In this document: positions 51,378 to 63,489 of the stretch, piece after piece
How positions within the stretch are numbered: the first letter of the stretch is position 1
Layout of the letters: each line of letters opens with the position of its first letter
Source: Pseudomonas migulae
GTDB taxonomy: Bacteria > Pseudomonadota > Gammaproteobacteria > Pseudomonadales > Pseudomonadaceae
Reading direction: 5' to 3'
NCBI RefSeq assembly: GCF_024169315.1
Contig: NZ_JALJWR010000001.1
Coordinates: 4,266,501 to 4,330,500, forward strand
Length of the DNA stretch: 64,000 nt
Notes under the pieces: generated by a model
Databases searched by the model: none
The model's input: the letters and a program-made list of their open reading frames with translations, nothing else
What the model was told of the DNA's origin: nothing
Position numbers and translations under genes: made by a program

Positions 51378-52478
51378 ATGCAGACACTCAAGGTCGATCT
51401 AGGCGAGCGCAGCTACCCGATTCATATTGGCGAAGGTTTGTTGGATCAGCCTGAGCTGCTGGCCCCGCATATTCGCGGGCGGCAAGTGGCGATCATCTCC
51501 AACGAAACCGTTGCGCCGCTCTATCTCGAACGTCTGACCCGCAGCCTTGCGCAGTTCTCGGTGATTTCCGTGGTGCTGCCCGACGGCGAAGCCTTCAAGA
51601 CCTGGGAAACCCTGCAACTGATTTTCGACGGCCTGCTGACCGCGCGCCATGATCGCCGTACCACCGTGATCGCCCTCGGCGGCGGTGTGATTGGTGACAT
51701 GGCCGGTTTTGCTGCCGCCTGCTACCAGCGCGGTGTCGATTTCATTCAGGTCCCGACCACCTTGCTGTCGCAAGTCGACTCCTCGGTAGGTGGCAAGACC
51801 GGGATCAATCATCCGCTGGGCAAGAACATGGTCGGCGCCTTCTATCAGCCGAACGTGGTGCTGATCGATACCGCCTCCCTCAATACGTTGCCGGCCCGCG
51901 AGTTGTCCGCCGGGCTGGCTGAAGTCATCAAGTACGGGCTGATTTGCGACGAGCCGTTCCTCACCTGGCTCGAAGAAAACGTCGATCGCCTGCGTGCGCT
52001 GGACCAGGTCGCCCTGACGTATGCGATCGAGCGGTCCTGCGCAGCCAAAGCGGCGGTGGTCGGTGCCGATGAGAAGGAAACCGGCGTTCGTGCCACCTTG
52101 AACCTGGGACACACCTTCGGCCATGCCATCGAAACCCACATGGGATATGGTGTGTGGCTGCATGGTGAAGCGGTCGCTGCTGGCACCGTAATGGCCTTGG
52201 AAATGTCCACGCGCCTGGGCTGGATCAGCGAGCAGGAGCGTGATCGTGGCATTCGCCTGTTCCAGCGTGCAGGCCTGCCGGTCATCCCGCCTGAAGAGAT
52301 GACTGAAGCCGATTTTCTCGAACACATGGCAATTGACAAGAAAGTGATCGACGGTCGTTTGCGCCTGGTGCTGCTGCGCCGCATGGGCGAAGCGGTAGTG
52401 ACCGACGATTATCCGAAAGAGGTTCTACAGGCCACGCTGGGAGCGGACTATCGCGCCCTGGCTCAGCTTAAAGGTTAA
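51378..52478 (+). CDS. aroB: 3-Dehydroquinate synthase
   Basis: Second shikimate-pathway step, NAD and metal dependent. 366 residues. [11 protein letters not shown] nucleotide site, [20 protein letters not shown], and metal ligands in [16 protein letters not shown] and WLHGEAV. Lies between aroK and a damX-like gene, the standard gammaproteobacterial order. Confidence 0.97.
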   Translation: MQTLKVDLGERSYPIHIGEGLLDQPELLAPHIRGRQVAIISNETVAPLYLERLTRSLAQFSVISVVLPDGEAFKTWETLQLIFDGLLTARHDRRTTVIALGGGVIGDMAGFAAACYQRGVDFIQVPTTLLSQVDSSVGGKTGINHPLGKNMVGAFYQPNVVLIDTASLNTLPARELSAGLAEVIKYGLICDEPFLTWLEENVDRLRALDQVALTYAIERSCAAKAAVVGADEKETGVRATLNLGHTFGHAIETHMGYGVWLHGEAVAAGTVMALEMSTRLGWISEQERDRGIRLFQRAGLPVIPPEEMTEADFLEHMAIDKKVIDGRLRLVLLRRMGEAVVTDDYPKEVLQATLGADYRALAQLKG

Positions 52479-52487
52479 TAGATTCCG

Positions 52488-54083
52488 ATGACTAGTTTGC
52501 ACGCCGACGAGGCTTTCCTCGGCCATTACCAGTTAAGCCATGACCCTTTTGCTCCACGGGTGCCGGGCTTCAAATTCTTCCCGGCCCAGCGCAAACCGGT
52601 GCTGGGGCAATTGCATCACCTGGCTCGCTACAGCCAGTTGTTGCTGGTGGTTACCGGTCCGCAAGGCAGTGGTAAAACGCTGTTGCGTCAGGCGTTGGTG
52701 GCCAGTACCAACAAACAGTCCGTCCAGAGCGTGGTGGTTTCCGCCCGTGGCGCCGGCGATGCGGCGGGCGTGCTGCGTCAGGTGGCCCAGGCGTTGAACG
52801 TCGCTCAAGCAGAGATCGGCCCGATCCTGGCTCAGGTCGTGCAGCTCGCGCTGACCGGGCAGGAAGTCTATTTGCTGGTGGACGACGCCGAGCAGCTTGA
52901 CGAGTCCGCACTGGAAGCCTTGATGGAACTGGCCGCAGGTGCACCGGAAGGTCGTCCGCATGTGTTCCTGTTCGGCGAGTCCTCGCTGATCGCGCAACTC
53001 GAGGCGTTGAACCTCGAAGAAGAGCGCTTCCACGTCATCGAACTGCAGCCTTACACCGAAGAAGAAACCCGCGAATATCTGGATCAGCGGCTGGAAGGCG
53101 CAGGTCGCGGTATCGAACTTTTTACCGCAGATCAGATCTCTGATATTCACGAAAGCTCCGACGGCTGGCCTGGCAATATCAACCAGGTTGCCCGCGATGC
53201 AATGATCGAAGCCATGATTGCCAGCCGCTCTGCGGTCAAGCGTCCAAGTATGGGGTTCAACATGCCGAAGAAACACGTATTGGCGATTTCCGCCGTTGTC
53301 GTGGTCGCGGTAGCCGCCGCCTGGTTGATGCCGGGTCGCAGCAAAGCACCGACCACCGGCGCACCTGCCAACGAACAGGCACAACTGCCGCTTGGCCAGG
53401 GCACGCCACAACCCAACAGCGGCGGCGCACCCGCCGTCGAATTCGCCGGTAATTCGCAACCGATGCCATTGCCGCTGGTCGGCAACTCGCAACCGGTCAT
53501 GCGCGGTCCGCTGGCCGAAGCGGCCGGTGGCATTACCGAAGGCGACGACGGTGTGCCGGTCGAAGGCTCCAGCGATACGCCGCCGACCGTGACCACTACC
53601 GCGCCTCCTGCGGGCGTTCCGGCCGGTCCTGCGCCGACGCCAGCTGCCAAGCCGACGCCTGCGCCGACTCAGGTCGCGACAGCCAAGCCGGTCCCGACCA
53701 CGCCTGCGGTGAAGCCGGCGCCAGCGCCAGCCAAGCCAGCCGCGGTCGCTACCGCCAAGCCTGCCGAGAAGCCAGCCACCGCGGCGAAGGCTGCCGGCGG
53801 CACCTGGTATGCCGGACAACCTACGAGCAATTACGTAGTGCAGATCCTCGGCACCAGCTCCGAAGCGGCCGCGCAAAACTTCGTCAAGGAGCAGGGCGGC
53901 GAGTACCGTTATTTCAAGAAAGTCCTCAACGGCAAGCCGCTTTACGTCATTACCTACGGTAACTTCGCCAACCGCGATGCAGCCGTTACTGCTATCAAGG
54001 CCTTGCCAGCGAAGGTTCAGGCTGGTAAACCTTGGCCTCGCACTGTCGCCAGCGTCCAACAGGAACTGGCTACAACTCGCTGA
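52488..54083 (+). CDS. DamX-like AAA and SPOR domain protein
   Basis: 531 residues. An N-terminal ATPase domain (Walker A GPQGSGKT about 57-64; LLVDDAEQLDE) like ExeA, a membrane span about 265-283 (VLAISAVVVVAVAAAWLM), a Pro/Ala/Thr-rich linker of about 140 residues and a C-terminal SPOR domain (YVVQILGTSSEAAA ... YVITYGNFANRD). The arrangement, ATPase inside and SPOR in the periplasm, and the place after aroB match DamX and PA5037, linked to cell division. It starts 9 bases after aroB. Confidence 0.88.
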   Translation: MTSLHADEAFLGHYQLSHDPFAPRVPGFKFFPAQRKPVLGQLHHLARYSQLLLVVTGPQGSGKTLLRQALVASTNKQSVQSVVVSARGAGDAAGVLRQVAQALNVAQAEIGPILAQVVQLALTGQEVYLLVDDAEQLDESALEALMELAAGAPEGRPHVFLFGESSLIAQLEALNLEEERFHVIELQPYTEEETREYLDQRLEGAGRGIELFTADQISDIHESSDGWPGNINQVARDAMIEAMIASRSAVKRPSMGFNMPKKHVLAISAVVVVAVAAAWLMPGRSKAPTTGAPANEQAQLPLGQGTPQPNSGGAPAVEFAGNSQPMPLPLVGNSQPVMRGPLAEAAGGITEGDDGVPVEGSSDTPPTVTTTAPPAGVPAGPAPTPAAKPTPAPTQVATAKPVPTTPAVKPAPAPAKPAAVATAKPAEKPATAAKAAGGTWYAGQPTSNYVVQILGTSSEAAAQNFVKEQGGEYRYFKKVLNGKPLYVITYGNFANRDAAVTAIKALPAKVQAGKPWPRTVASVQQELATTR

Positions 54084-54089
54084 AGATTC

Positions 54090-54110
54090 GGCGGCCTTAC
54101 CCAGGCCGCC
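54090..54110 (+). other. Hairpin after the damX-like gene
   Basis: GGCGGCC/GGCCGCC with a 7-base loop immediately after the stop; not followed by a T run. It begins the 350-base space before gltB, which otherwise holds AT-rich DNA and the gltB promoter. Confidence 0.6.
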
Positions 54111-54295
54111 TCTCCAAGCACCTCAAAATTTCTACAAGCGCATGCCGTCTCTACAGACCGCGTGCCTTGTGGTGTCTGCGTTACAGTAGTCTTTGAGTCG
54201 TTGCGGTCAAAATTAAAAAAGTTTTGACTAGCACAGCAGATCGCTTTAAACCTTTCACAAATGCGACATAGATTTGCGACAGTTCGTCGTCAAAT

Positions 54296-54324
54296 TTGTG
54301 AGCGTCTGTGTCGCTGTGTACAAT
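54296..54324 (+). promoter_or_regulatory. Likely sigma-70 promoter of gltBD
   Basis: TTGTGA, 17-base spacer, TACAAT, about 110 bases upstream of gltB, within a locally AT-rich part of the 350-base gap. Confidence 0.6.
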
Positions 54325-54433
54325 GACCACCCTTTTGCCCCCGCTAAGCCGGCGTACGTTCGGCGTGGAATGCAAGTGGTTGAATTGAAAAGAAATTTGC
54401 CTCGATAAGAGGCAGCCTGGTGAGAAAGTGTCT

Positions 54434-57400
54434 ATGAAAGCAGGTCTGTACCAACCAGATGAATTCAAGGATAACTGCGGTTTCGGCCTGATAGCGCATA
54501 TGCAGGGCGAACCCAGTCATACCCTTTTGCAAACGGCCATCGAGGCCCTGACCTGCATGACCCACCGCGGTGGGATCAACGCCGACGGCAAGACCGGTGA
54601 CGGTTGCGGTCTGCTGATTCAAAAGCCGGATGTGTTCCTGCGTGCCATCGCCCAGGAAACCTTCGGCGTCGAACTGCCCAAGCAATATGCAGTGGGCATG
54701 GTCTTCTTCAATCAGGACCCGGTCAAAGCCGAGGCCGCTCGCGAGAACATGAACCGCGAGGTCCTGGCTGAAGGCCTGACCCTGGTCGGCTGGCGCAAAG
54801 TGCCGATCGACACCAGTGTCCTCGGCCGGCTGGCCCTCGAGCGTCTGCCGCAGATCGAGCAGGTCTACATCGGTGGCGAAGGCCTGAGCGACCAGGACAT
54901 GGCGATCAAGCTGTTCAGCGCCCGTCGTCGTTCGTCCGTGGCCAACGCCGCCGACGTCGATCACTACATCTGCAGCTTTTCCCACAAGACCATCATTTAT
55001 AAAGGCCTGATGATGCCGGCGGATTTGACCGCCTTCTATCCAGACCTCAGCGACCAGCGCCTGCAAACCTCGATTTGCGTGTTCCACCAGCGCTTCTCCA
55101 CCAACACCCTGCCGAAATGGCCGCTGGCGCAGCCGTTCCGCTTCCTCGCCCACAACGGCGAGATCAACACCATCACCGGCAACCGAAACTGGGCCCAGGC
55201 CCGTCGCACCAAGTTCACCAACGATCTGATGGATCTGGAAGAGCTCGGTCCGCTGGTCAACCGTGTCGGTTCCGACTCCTCGAGCATGGACAACATGCTC
55301 GAGCTGATGGTCACCGGTGGCATCGACCTGTTCCGTGGCGTGCGGATGATCATTCCGCCTGCGTGGCAGAACGTCGAAACCATGGACCCGGACCTGCGTG
55401 CGTTCTACGAATACAACTCGATGCATATGGAACCGTGGGACGGCCCGGCCGGCGTGGTAATGACCGACGGTCGCTACGCGGTGTGCCTGCTCGACCGTAA
55501 CGGTCTGCGCCCGGCGCGTTGGGTCACCACCAAAAATGGTTTCATCACCCTGGCGTCGGAAATCGGTGTCTGGAACTACCAGCCTGAAGACGTGATCGCC
55601 AAGGGCCGCGTGGGCCCGGGCCAGATCTTTGCCGTGGACACTGAAACCGGCCAGATCCTCGACACCGACGCCATCGACAACCGTCTGAAGTCCCGTCATC
55701 CGTACAAGCAATGGCTGCGCAAGAATGCCCTGCGCATCCAGGCGACCATGGAAGACAACGACCACGGTTCGGCTTTCTATGACGTGGACCAGCTCAAGCA
55801 GTACATGAAGATGTACCAGGTCACGTTCGAAGAGCGCGACCAGGTACTGCGTCCGCTCGGCGAGCAAGGCTACGAAGCCGTGGGCTCGATGGGCGACGAT
55901 ACGCCGATGGCCGTGCTGTCCCAGCGCGTGCGTACGCCGTACGACTATTTCCGTCAGCAGTTCGCGCAGGTCACCAACCCGCCGATCGACCCGCTGCGTG
56001 AAGCCATCGTCATGTCGCTGGAGATCTGCCTCGGTGCCGAGCGCAACATCTTCCAGGAGTCGCCGGAACACGCTTCGCGCGTGATCCTCAGCTCGCCGGT
56101 CATTTCCCCGGCCAAGTGGCGCTCGCTGATGAACCTCGATCGTCCGGGGTTCGAGCGCGCGATCATCGACCTCAATTACGACGAGAGCGTCGGCCTCGAA
56201 GCCGCGGTGCGCAACGTCGCCGATCAGGCTGAAGAAGCCGTTCGCGCCGGTCGCACCCAGATCGTCCTGAGTGACCGTCACATTGCCCCGGGCAAGTTGC
56301 CGATCCACGCTTCCCTGGCCACTGGCGCGGTACACCACCGCCTGACCGAAAAAGGCCTGCGTTGCGACTCCAACATCCTCGTGGAAACCGCCACCGCTCG
56401 CGACCCGCATCACTTTGCGGTGTTGATCGGTTTCGGCGCCTCGGCGGTCTATCCGTTCCTGGCCTACGAAGTGCTGGGTGACCTGATCCGCACCGGTGAA
56501 GTGCTGGGCGACCTCTACGAGGTATTCAAGAACTACCGCAAAGGCATCACCAAAGGCCTGCTGAAAATCCTGTCGAAGATGGGGATTTCGACCATCGCTT
56601 CGTACCGTGGTGCGCAGCTGTTCGAAGCCATCGGCTTGTCCGAAGAAGTCTGCGACCTGAGCTTCCGTGGCGTTCCGAGCCGCATCAAGGGTGCGCGTTT
56701 CGTCGACATCGAAGCCGAGCAGAAAGCCCTCGCCGCCGAAGCCTGGAGCCCGCGCAAGCCGATCCAGCAGGGCGGTCTGCTGAAGTTCGTCCACGGTGGC
56801 GAATATCACGCGTACAACCCGGACGTGGTCAACACCCTGCAGGCCGCTGTGCAGCAGGGCGACTACAGCAAGTTCAAGGAATACACGGCGCTGGTGGACA
56901 ACCGTCCGGTGTCGATGATCCGCGACTTGTTCAAAGTGAAGACGTTGGACACGCCGCTGGACATCAGCGAGATCGAACCGCTGGAATCGGTGCTCAAGCG
57001 CTTCGACTCCGCCGGCATCTCGTTGGGCGCGTTGTCGCCGGAAGCTCACGAAGCCCTGGCCGAAGCCATGAACCGCCTCGGTGCGCGTTCCAACTCCGGC
57101 GAAGGCGGCGAAGACCCGGCGCGTTACGGCACCATCAAGAGCTCGAAAATCAAGCAGGTCGCGACTGGCCGTTTCGGCGTGACCCCGGAATACCTGGTCA
57201 ACGCTGAAGTGCTGCAGATCAAGGTCGCTCAGGGCGCCAAGCCCGGCGAAGGTGGTCAACTGCCAGGCGGCAAGGTTAACGGCCTGATCGCCAAGCTGCG
57301 TTACGCAGTGCCAGGCGTGACCCTGATTTCGCCGCCGCCGCACCATGACATCTATTCGATCGAAGACTTGTCGCAGCTGATTTTCGACCTGAAACAGGTC

Positions 57401-58879
57401 AACCCGAAGGCCCTGGTCTCGGTGAAGCTGGTGGCAGAAGCGGGCGTCGGCACCATCGCCGCCGGTGTGGCCAAGGCCTACGCGGACTTGATCACCATCT
57501 CCGGTTACGACGGTGGCACCGGTGCCTCGCCGCTGACTTCGATCAAATACGCGGGCGCGCCGTGGGAACTCGGCCTGGCCGAAACCCACCAGACCCTGCG
57601 CGGCAATGACCTGCGCGGCAAAGTCCGGGTGCAGACCGACGGCGGGCTGAAAACCGGCCTCGACGTGATCAAGGCGGCCATTCTCGGCGCTGAAAGCTTC
57701 GGTTTCGGCACCGCGCCAATGATCGCCCTGGGCTGCAAATACCTGCGCATCTGCCACCTGAACAACTGCGCCACCGGCGTCGCGACTCAGAACGAGAAGC
57801 TGCGTAAGGACCACTACATCGGTACGGTCGACATGGTGGTGAACTTCTTCACCTACGTCGCCGAAGAAACCCGTGAGTGGCTGGCCAAGCTGGGCGTGCG
57901 CTCCCTCGAGGAGCTGATCGGTCGCACCGATCTGCTGGAAATCCTCGAAGGCCAGACTGCCAAGCAGAACCACCTCGACCTGACGCCGTTGCTCGGCAGC
58001 GATCACATCCCGGCGGACAAACCACAGTTCTGCCAGGTCGACCGCAACCCGCCGTTCGACAAAGGCTTGCTGGCCGAGAAAATGATCGACATGGCTACCT
58101 CGGCCATCAACGACATGAGTGGCGCCGATTTCGCCCTGGATATCTGCAACTGCGACCGTTCGATCGGCGCACGGATCTCCGGTGAAATTGCCCGCAAACA
58201 CGGCAACCAAGGCATGGCGAACGCGCCGATCACCTTCCGCTTCAAAGGGACGGCCGGTCAGAGCTTCGGCGTGTGGAACGCCGGCGGCCTGAACATGTAC
58301 CTGGAAGGCGACGCCAACGATTACGTCGGCAAAGGCATGACCGGCGGCAAGCTGGTCATCGTTCCGCCGAAGGGCAGCGCCTACAAGACTCAGGACAGTG
58401 CCATCATCGGCAACACCTGCCTGTACGGCGCCACCGGCGGCAAGCTGTTTGCTGCCGGCACCGCGGGCGAACGTTTCGCGGTGCGTAACTCCGGTGCTCA
58501 CACCGTCGTTGAAGGCACTGGCGATCACTGCTGCGAATACATGACCGGTGGTTTCGTCTGCGTGCTGGGCAAGACCGGTTACAACTTCGGCTCAGGCATG
58601 ACCGGCGGTTTCGCCTACGTGCTCGACCAGGACAACACCTTCGTTGACCGGGTCAACCACGAACTGGTGGAAATCCAGCGGATCAGCGGCGAAGCGATGG
58701 AAGCCTACCGTAGCCACCTGCAACGCGTGCTGAATGAGTACGTCGAGGAAACCGACAGCGAGTGGGGTCGTGAACTCGCGGAAAACCTCGATGACTACCT
58801 GCGCCGTTTCTGGTTGGTCAAGCCAAAGGCTGCCAGCTTGAAAACGTTGCTTTCCAGCACCCGTGCCAACCCGCAGTGA
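54434..58879 (+). CDS. gltB: Glutamate synthase, large (alpha) subunit
   Basis: Makes two glutamates from glutamine and 2-oxoglutarate with NADPH electrons from GltD. 1481 residues from ATG 54434. A 14-residue propeptide is removed to expose Cys15 ([10 protein letters not shown]), the amidotransferase nucleophile. Central and FMN domains follow ([27 protein letters not shown]), the iron-sulfur Cys are in [11 protein letters not shown], and a GXGXG beta-helix domain ends the protein. gltD starts 33 bases on. Confidence 0.98.
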   Translation: MKAGLYQPDEFKDNCGFGLIAHMQGEPSHTLLQTAIEALTCMTHRGGINADGKTGDGCGLLIQKPDVFLRAIAQETFGVELPKQYAVGMVFFNQDPVKAEAARENMNREVLAEGLTLVGWRKVPIDTSVLGRLALERLPQIEQVYIGGEGLSDQDMAIKLFSARRRSSVANAADVDHYICSFSHKTIIYKGLMMPADLTAFYPDLSDQRLQTSICVFHQRFSTNTLPKWPLAQPFRFLAHNGEINTITGNRNWAQARRTKFTNDLMDLEELGPLVNRVGSDSSSMDNMLELMVTGGIDLFRGVRMIIPPAWQNVETMDPDLRAFYEYNSMHMEPWDGPAGVVMTDGRYAVCLLDRNGLRPARWVTTKNGFITLASEIGVWNYQPEDVIAKGRVGPGQIFAVDTETGQILDTDAIDNRLKSRHPYKQWLRKNALRIQATMEDNDHGSAFYDVDQLKQYMKMYQVTFEERDQVLRPLGEQGYEAVGSMGDDTPMAVLSQRVRTPYDYFRQQFAQVTNPPIDPLREAIVMSLEICLGAERNIFQESPEHASRVILSSPVISPAKWRSLMNLDRPGFERAIIDLNYDESVGLEAAVRNVADQAEEAVRAGRTQIVLSDRHIAPGKLPIHASLATGAVHHRLTEKGLRCDSNILVETATARDPHHFAVLIGFGASAVYPFLAYEVLGDLIRTGEVLGDLYEVFKNYRKGITKGLLKILSKMGISTIASYRGAQLFEAIGLSEEVCDLSFRGVPSRIKGARFVDIEAEQKALAAEAWSPRKPIQQGGLLKFVHGGEYHAYNPDVVNTLQAAVQQGDYSKFKEYTALVDNRPVSMIRDLFKVKTLDTPLDISEIEPLESVLKRFDSAGISLGALSPEAHEALAEAMNRLGARSNSGEGGEDPARYGTIKSSKIKQVATGRFGVTPEYLVNAEVLQIKVAQGAKPGEGGQLPGGKVNGLIAKLRYAVPGVTLISPPPHHDIYSIEDLSQLIFDLKQVNPKALVSVKLVAEAGVGTIAAGVAKAYADLITISGYDGGTGASPLTSIKYAGAPWELGLAETHQTLRGNDLRGKVRVQTDGGLKTGLDVIKAAILGAESFGFGTAPMIALGCKYLRICHLNNCATGVATQNEKLRKDHYIGTVDMVVNFFTYVAEETREWLAKLGVRSLEELIGRTDLLEILEGQTAKQNHLDLTPLLGSDHIPADKPQFCQVDRNPPFDKGLLAEKMIDMATSAINDMSGADFALDICNCDRSIGARISGEIARKHGNQGMANAPITFRFKGTAGQSFGVWNAGGLNMYLEGDANDYVGKGMTGGKLVIVPPKGSAYKTQDSAIIGNTCLYGATGGKLFAAGTAGERFAVRNSGAHTVVEGTGDHCCEYMTGGFVCVLGKTGYNFGSGMTGGFAYVLDQDNTFVDRVNHELVEIQRISGEAMEAYRSHLQRVLNEYVEETDSEWGRELAENLDDYLRRFWLVKPKAASLKTLLSSTRANPQ

Positions 58880-60331
<1,452 letters not shown>

Positions 60332-60361
60332 TCACTTTCCATAACTGGAATGCGGTCAAAA

Positions 60362-60451
60362 TGTGGGAGCGGGCTTGCTCGCGAAGAGGGAGTGTCAGTC
60401 AGCATTGATGTTGCCTGACACACCGCTTTCGCGAGCAAGCCCGCTCCCACA
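60362..60451. repeat. REP pair between gltD and hemE
   Basis: Arms tgtgggagcgggcttgctcg and cgagcaagcccgctcccaca; the inner left arm is decayed (agagggagtgtcag) against the right arm ctgacacaccgc. Confidence 0.92.
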
Positions 60452-60584
60452 TTGGTTTCAGGGTGTTGCCAAACACCGCATTCCACCGCGACAAATTGAC
60501 CCGATAGACAAAAGGCTGACCTGCAACCGTGCCTTTTGCGTCGAGCTCTGAGAAAATGCCCGCACTTTTTTTCCGGATGCCGAC

Positions 60585-61652
60585 ATGACTGCCCTGAAGA
60601 ACGACCGTTTCCTTCGCGCCCTGCTCAAGCAACCCGTAGACGTCACGCCTGTCTGGATGATGCGTCAGGCCGGTCGCTACCTGCCGGAATACCGTGCCAG
60701 CCGTGCCAAGGCCGGCGACTTCATGAGCCTGTGCATGAACCCGGCGTTCGCTTGCGAGGTCACGATGCAGCCGCTCGATCGCTATCCGCAGCTGGACGCG
60801 GCGATCCTGTTCTCCGACATCCTCACCATTCCGGACGCCATGGGCCAGGGTCTGTACTTCGAAACCGGTGAAGGCCCGCGCTTCAGGAAGGTCGTCAGCA
60901 CGATGGCCGACATCGAAGCCCTGCCGATTCCAGATCCGCACAAAGACCTCGGCTACGTGATGGATGCGGTCAGCACCATTCGCCGCGAACTGAACGGCCG
61001 CGTACCGCTGATCGGCTTTTCCGGCAGCCCCTGGACGCTGGCCACCTACATGGTTGAAGGCGGTTCGTCCAAAGACTTCCGCAAGACCAAAGCCATGCTC
61101 TACGACAATCCGCAAGCCATGCACCTGCTGCTGGACAAGCTCGCGCAATCGGTCACCAGCTATCTCAACGGCCAGATCATGGCCGGCGCGCAAGCGGTGC
61201 AGATCTTCGACACCTGGGGCGGCAACCTCTCGGCGGCGGCGTATCAGGAGTTCTCCCTGGCCTACATGCGCAAAATCGTCAGCGGCCTGATCCGCGAACA
61301 CGAAGGCCGCAAGGTTCCGGTCATCCTGTTCACCAAGAACGGCGGCCTGTGGCTGGAAAGTATCGCCGACGCTGGCGCTGATGCCCTGGGTCTGGACTGG
61401 ACCTGCGACATCGGCAACGCCCGTGATCGCGTCGGCAACAAAGTCGCGTTGCAAGGCAACATGGACCCGACAGTGCTCTACGCAAAACCGGAAGCCATTC
61501 GCACCGAAGTGGGCCGCATCCTCGCCAGCTATGGCAAGGGCAGCGGTCACGTGTTCAACCTCGGTCATGGCATTACGCCGGAAGTCGATCCGGAACATGC
61601 GGGTGCGTTCCTGCGCGCGGTGCATGAGTTGTCGGCGCAGTATCACGAGTAG
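60585..61652 (+). CDS. hemE: Uroporphyrinogen decarboxylase
   Basis: Decarboxylates uroporphyrinogen III to coproporphyrinogen III in haem synthesis. 355 residues. Signature [11 protein letters not shown] near the N-terminus, the catalytic Asp in [11 protein letters not shown], and [16 protein letters not shown] 60585. Strong terminator after the stop. Confidence 0.97.
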   Translation: MTALKNDRFLRALLKQPVDVTPVWMMRQAGRYLPEYRASRAKAGDFMSLCMNPAFACEVTMQPLDRYPQLDAAILFSDILTIPDAMGQGLYFETGEGPRFRKVVSTMADIEALPIPDPHKDLGYVMDAVSTIRRELNGRVPLIGFSGSPWTLATYMVEGGSSKDFRKTKAMLYDNPQAMHLLLDKLAQSVTSYLNGQIMAGAQAVQIFDTWGGNLSAAAYQEFSLAYMRKIVSGLIREHEGRKVPVILFTKNGGLWLESIADAGADALGLDWTCDIGNARDRVGNKVALQGNMDPTVLYAKPEAIRTEVGRILASYGKGSGHVFNLGHGITPEVDPEHAGAFLRAVHELSAQYHE

Positions 61653-61670
61653 TCATTTCCAGGTTCCATC

Positions 61671-61706
61671 AAGCCTGTCCGGTCAACGCCGGACAGGCTT
61701 TTTTTT
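61671..61706 (+). terminator. Intrinsic terminator of hemE
   Basis: Perfect 12-bp stem AAGCCTGTCCGG/CCGGACAGGCTT with TCAACG loop and a T run. Confidence 0.97.
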
Positions 61707-61743
61707 GCCTGAAAAACGTATGACAGCCTCATTCGTTTCTTCT

Positions 61744-61921
61744 TGTAGGAATGGCTTCTCTCTTTGTCAGATCAGTGAAGAGAGAGATCAATCCTCATGT
61801 AAGCGAAGACTTGTCCTACATAGAAGTCGCGTTCATCCCGGTAAGGTTTCAGACCTTCGTTCGGTGCCCCCACACCGAACGGAATCAGAAACAGCGGCGC
61901 CCGAAAAGGCGCCTTAATTTT
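61744..61921 (+). ncRNA. Candidate small RNA or structured leader upstream of the LPMO gene
   Basis: After the hemE terminator come a long imperfect palindrome (TGTAGGA at 61744, TCCTACA at 61814; inner CTCTCT/AGAGAG), then three local hairpins: AAGGT/ACCTT (61842-61856), GTTCGGTG/CACCGAAC (61859-61880) and GGCGCC/GGCGCC (61896-61913) followed by TTAATTTT. The last resembles an intrinsic terminator 25 bases upstream of the LPMO start. The 5' end is not defined and no clear promoter was found. The outer palindrome may instead be a decayed REP pair. Confidence 0.35.
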
Positions 61922-61945
61922 CGATAAGTAGTCTGGAACACACCC

Positions 61946-63412
61946 ATGAAAAAAACCTTCTACAAGGGAGGTGCATTCACTGCATGCGCCTCTCCAATGA
62001 TCCTGTTATCGGCAATGCTGGCGTCTCAAACTGTTTCGGCCCATGGCTATCTTGAAGTGCCACCTTCGCGGGCATTGCTGTGCCAGAAAGGCATGAACAC
62101 CAACTGTGGCGGCGCGCAATACGAACCTCAAAGTGTTGGCGAAACGTTCAAAGGCTTTCCCGCCGGTATTGGCGGTGCTCCGTTGCAGGGGCCGATCGAC
62201 GGCAAAATTGCGAGTGGCGGTCATCCATCGTTCTCCGCTCTGGATGCCCAGTCCGCCACCCGTTGGCACCTGACGGAAATCAAGGATCGCAACATCGATT
62301 TCCAATGGCGCTACACCGCGGTTCATCCGGCGACCAAACATGAGTACTTCATCAGTCGCAACGGCTGGAATCCGAACGAGTCACTGAAACGCGCTACCTT
62401 CGAAAGCACTCCGTTCTGCACCATTGATGGCGGTAATCAGAGGCCTGTATCGGGTGACAAGCACAACTGCACCATCCCGTCAGACAAATCCGGCCAGCAT
62501 GTGGTCCTGGCGATCTGGACGGTCGGAGATACCGACGCGGCGTTTTACAACGCGACCGATGTGAACATCATTGCCGAAGCAGAGTTGCCCGGTGGCTGGT
62601 CTTCCGTTGGCGGTATCGCACCGTCGGCGCAATTGCTGGTCGGCGACAAGGTCAAGGCCCGTGCATTCTCGGCCAACGGAGTCAGCCCGGCTTACGACGT
62701 TGAAATCAGCATCGACACTGCCGAAGACGGCTCGCCGAATAACTGGGCGTTCAAACTGGCAGAAAAGATCAACGCCACTCACACACTCATCCGCGCGGGT
62801 ATTCGTGATGAGAGCGGCAACATCGAACCGGTCCGGGGTAACAATTCCCTGTACGCGCAAAAAGAAAGCGGCGTGACCCGTTTCGAAGTTCAGCTGGAGA
62901 TGAAGGAAGACACCGCAGCTCGCATGTCGGTGGCCTCTCAGCAAGCTGAATACGTGCTGGAAAAAGGCCTGGCCAAGGTCGATTTCAGCATGATCTCCAA
63001 TCGCAAAATGAACGTTGAAGCGACCTTGTTCGATGAGAACAACAAGCCGGTCGGCACAGTGGCGAAGCAGGTGGACAGCGGCCCGACCTGGCTGACCATG
63101 GATGTTCGCAGCAATCCCGGTAAACACACGCTGACACTGGTCGGTACCACCCTCGACGGCCGTACCACTCGCCAGGACACCCAGGCCACCAACATGACCG
63201 GTGAAGGCGCTGGCGTCGAGCATGACTTCGTGTTCCCCGAAGGCCTCAGCGAGTACACCGCCGGCACCAAAGTGCTGCAGCCGAAGGACAACGCAGTCTA
63301 CGAGTGCAAGCCATTCCCCGAGTCCGGCTATTGCAAGCAATACAGCCCGACCGCCACTGGTTTTGAACCCGGTTACGGTGACCATTCGCACATGGCGTGG
63401 AACAAGCTTTAA
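61946..63412 (+). CDS. AA10 lytic polysaccharide monooxygenase, GbpA-like, with C-terminal chitin-binding module
   Basis: Secreted copper enzyme of 488 residues. Signal peptide 1-32, cleaved after VSA to expose His33 (HGYLEVP), the first His-brace ligand. The second is probably His127 (TAVHPATKHEYF), and the axial Phe200 is in AFYNATDVN. The AA10 domain spans 33 to about 208, with paired Cys (CTIDGGNQ and NCTIP). Two beta-rich domains follow (about 214-320 and 325-415), like GbpA. The tail 435-488 (YTAGTKVLQ, VYECKPFP, YCKQ) looks like a CBM73/ChtBD3 chitin-binding module. Oxidative chitin cleavage is the likely activity; adhesion is also possible, as for GbpA. The gene is not part of the conserved PAO1 order here. 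Confidence 0.92.
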   Translation: MKKTFYKGGAFTACASPMILLSAMLASQTVSAHGYLEVPPSRALLCQKGMNTNCGGAQYEPQSVGETFKGFPAGIGGAPLQGPIDGKIASGGHPSFSALDAQSATRWHLTEIKDRNIDFQWRYTAVHPATKHEYFISRNGWNPNESLKRATFESTPFCTIDGGNQRPVSGDKHNCTIPSDKSGQHVVLAIWTVGDTDAAFYNATDVNIIAEAELPGGWSSVGGIAPSAQLLVGDKVKARAFSANGVSPAYDVEISIDTAEDGSPNNWAFKLAEKINATHTLIRAGIRDESGNIEPVRGNNSLYAQKESGVTRFEVQLEMKEDTAARMSVASQQAEYVLEKGLAKVDFSMISNRKMNVEATLFDENNKPVGTVAKQVDSGPTWLTMDVRSNPGKHTLTLVGTTLDGRTTRQDTQATNMTGEGAGVEHDFVFPEGLSEYTAGTKVLQPKDNAVYECKPFPESGYCKQYSPTATGFEPGYGDHSHMAWNKL

Positions 63413-63424
63413 AACCGCCGTAAC

Positions 63425-63458
63425 CCTTCAGGCGATCCGCGAATGGATCGCCTGAAGG
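63425..63458 (+). other. Perfect hairpin after the LPMO gene
   Basis: CCTTCAGGCGATCC/GGATCGCCTGAAGG, 14 perfect pairs around GCGAAT, 13 bases after the stop. Only a weak T-rich stretch follows, so terminator function is uncertain. Confidence 0.7.
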
Positions 63459-63489
63459 TTCATCCTATTGTTGAAAATCGAGTTGAAAA

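Noticed and set aside
54344..58528. 1394-residue open frame on the minus strand
   Set aside because: Lies wholly over gltB, is rich in Arg, His, Gln and Val as expected for an antisense frame in GC-rich coding DNA, and shows no family motifs. gltB on the plus strand is unambiguous.
61797..61815. TGTAAGC...CTTGTC as a GacA binding site for an Rsm-type small RNA
   Set aside because: Only the left half matches TGTAAG-N6-CTTACA, and the following sequence lacks repeated exposed GGA motifs.
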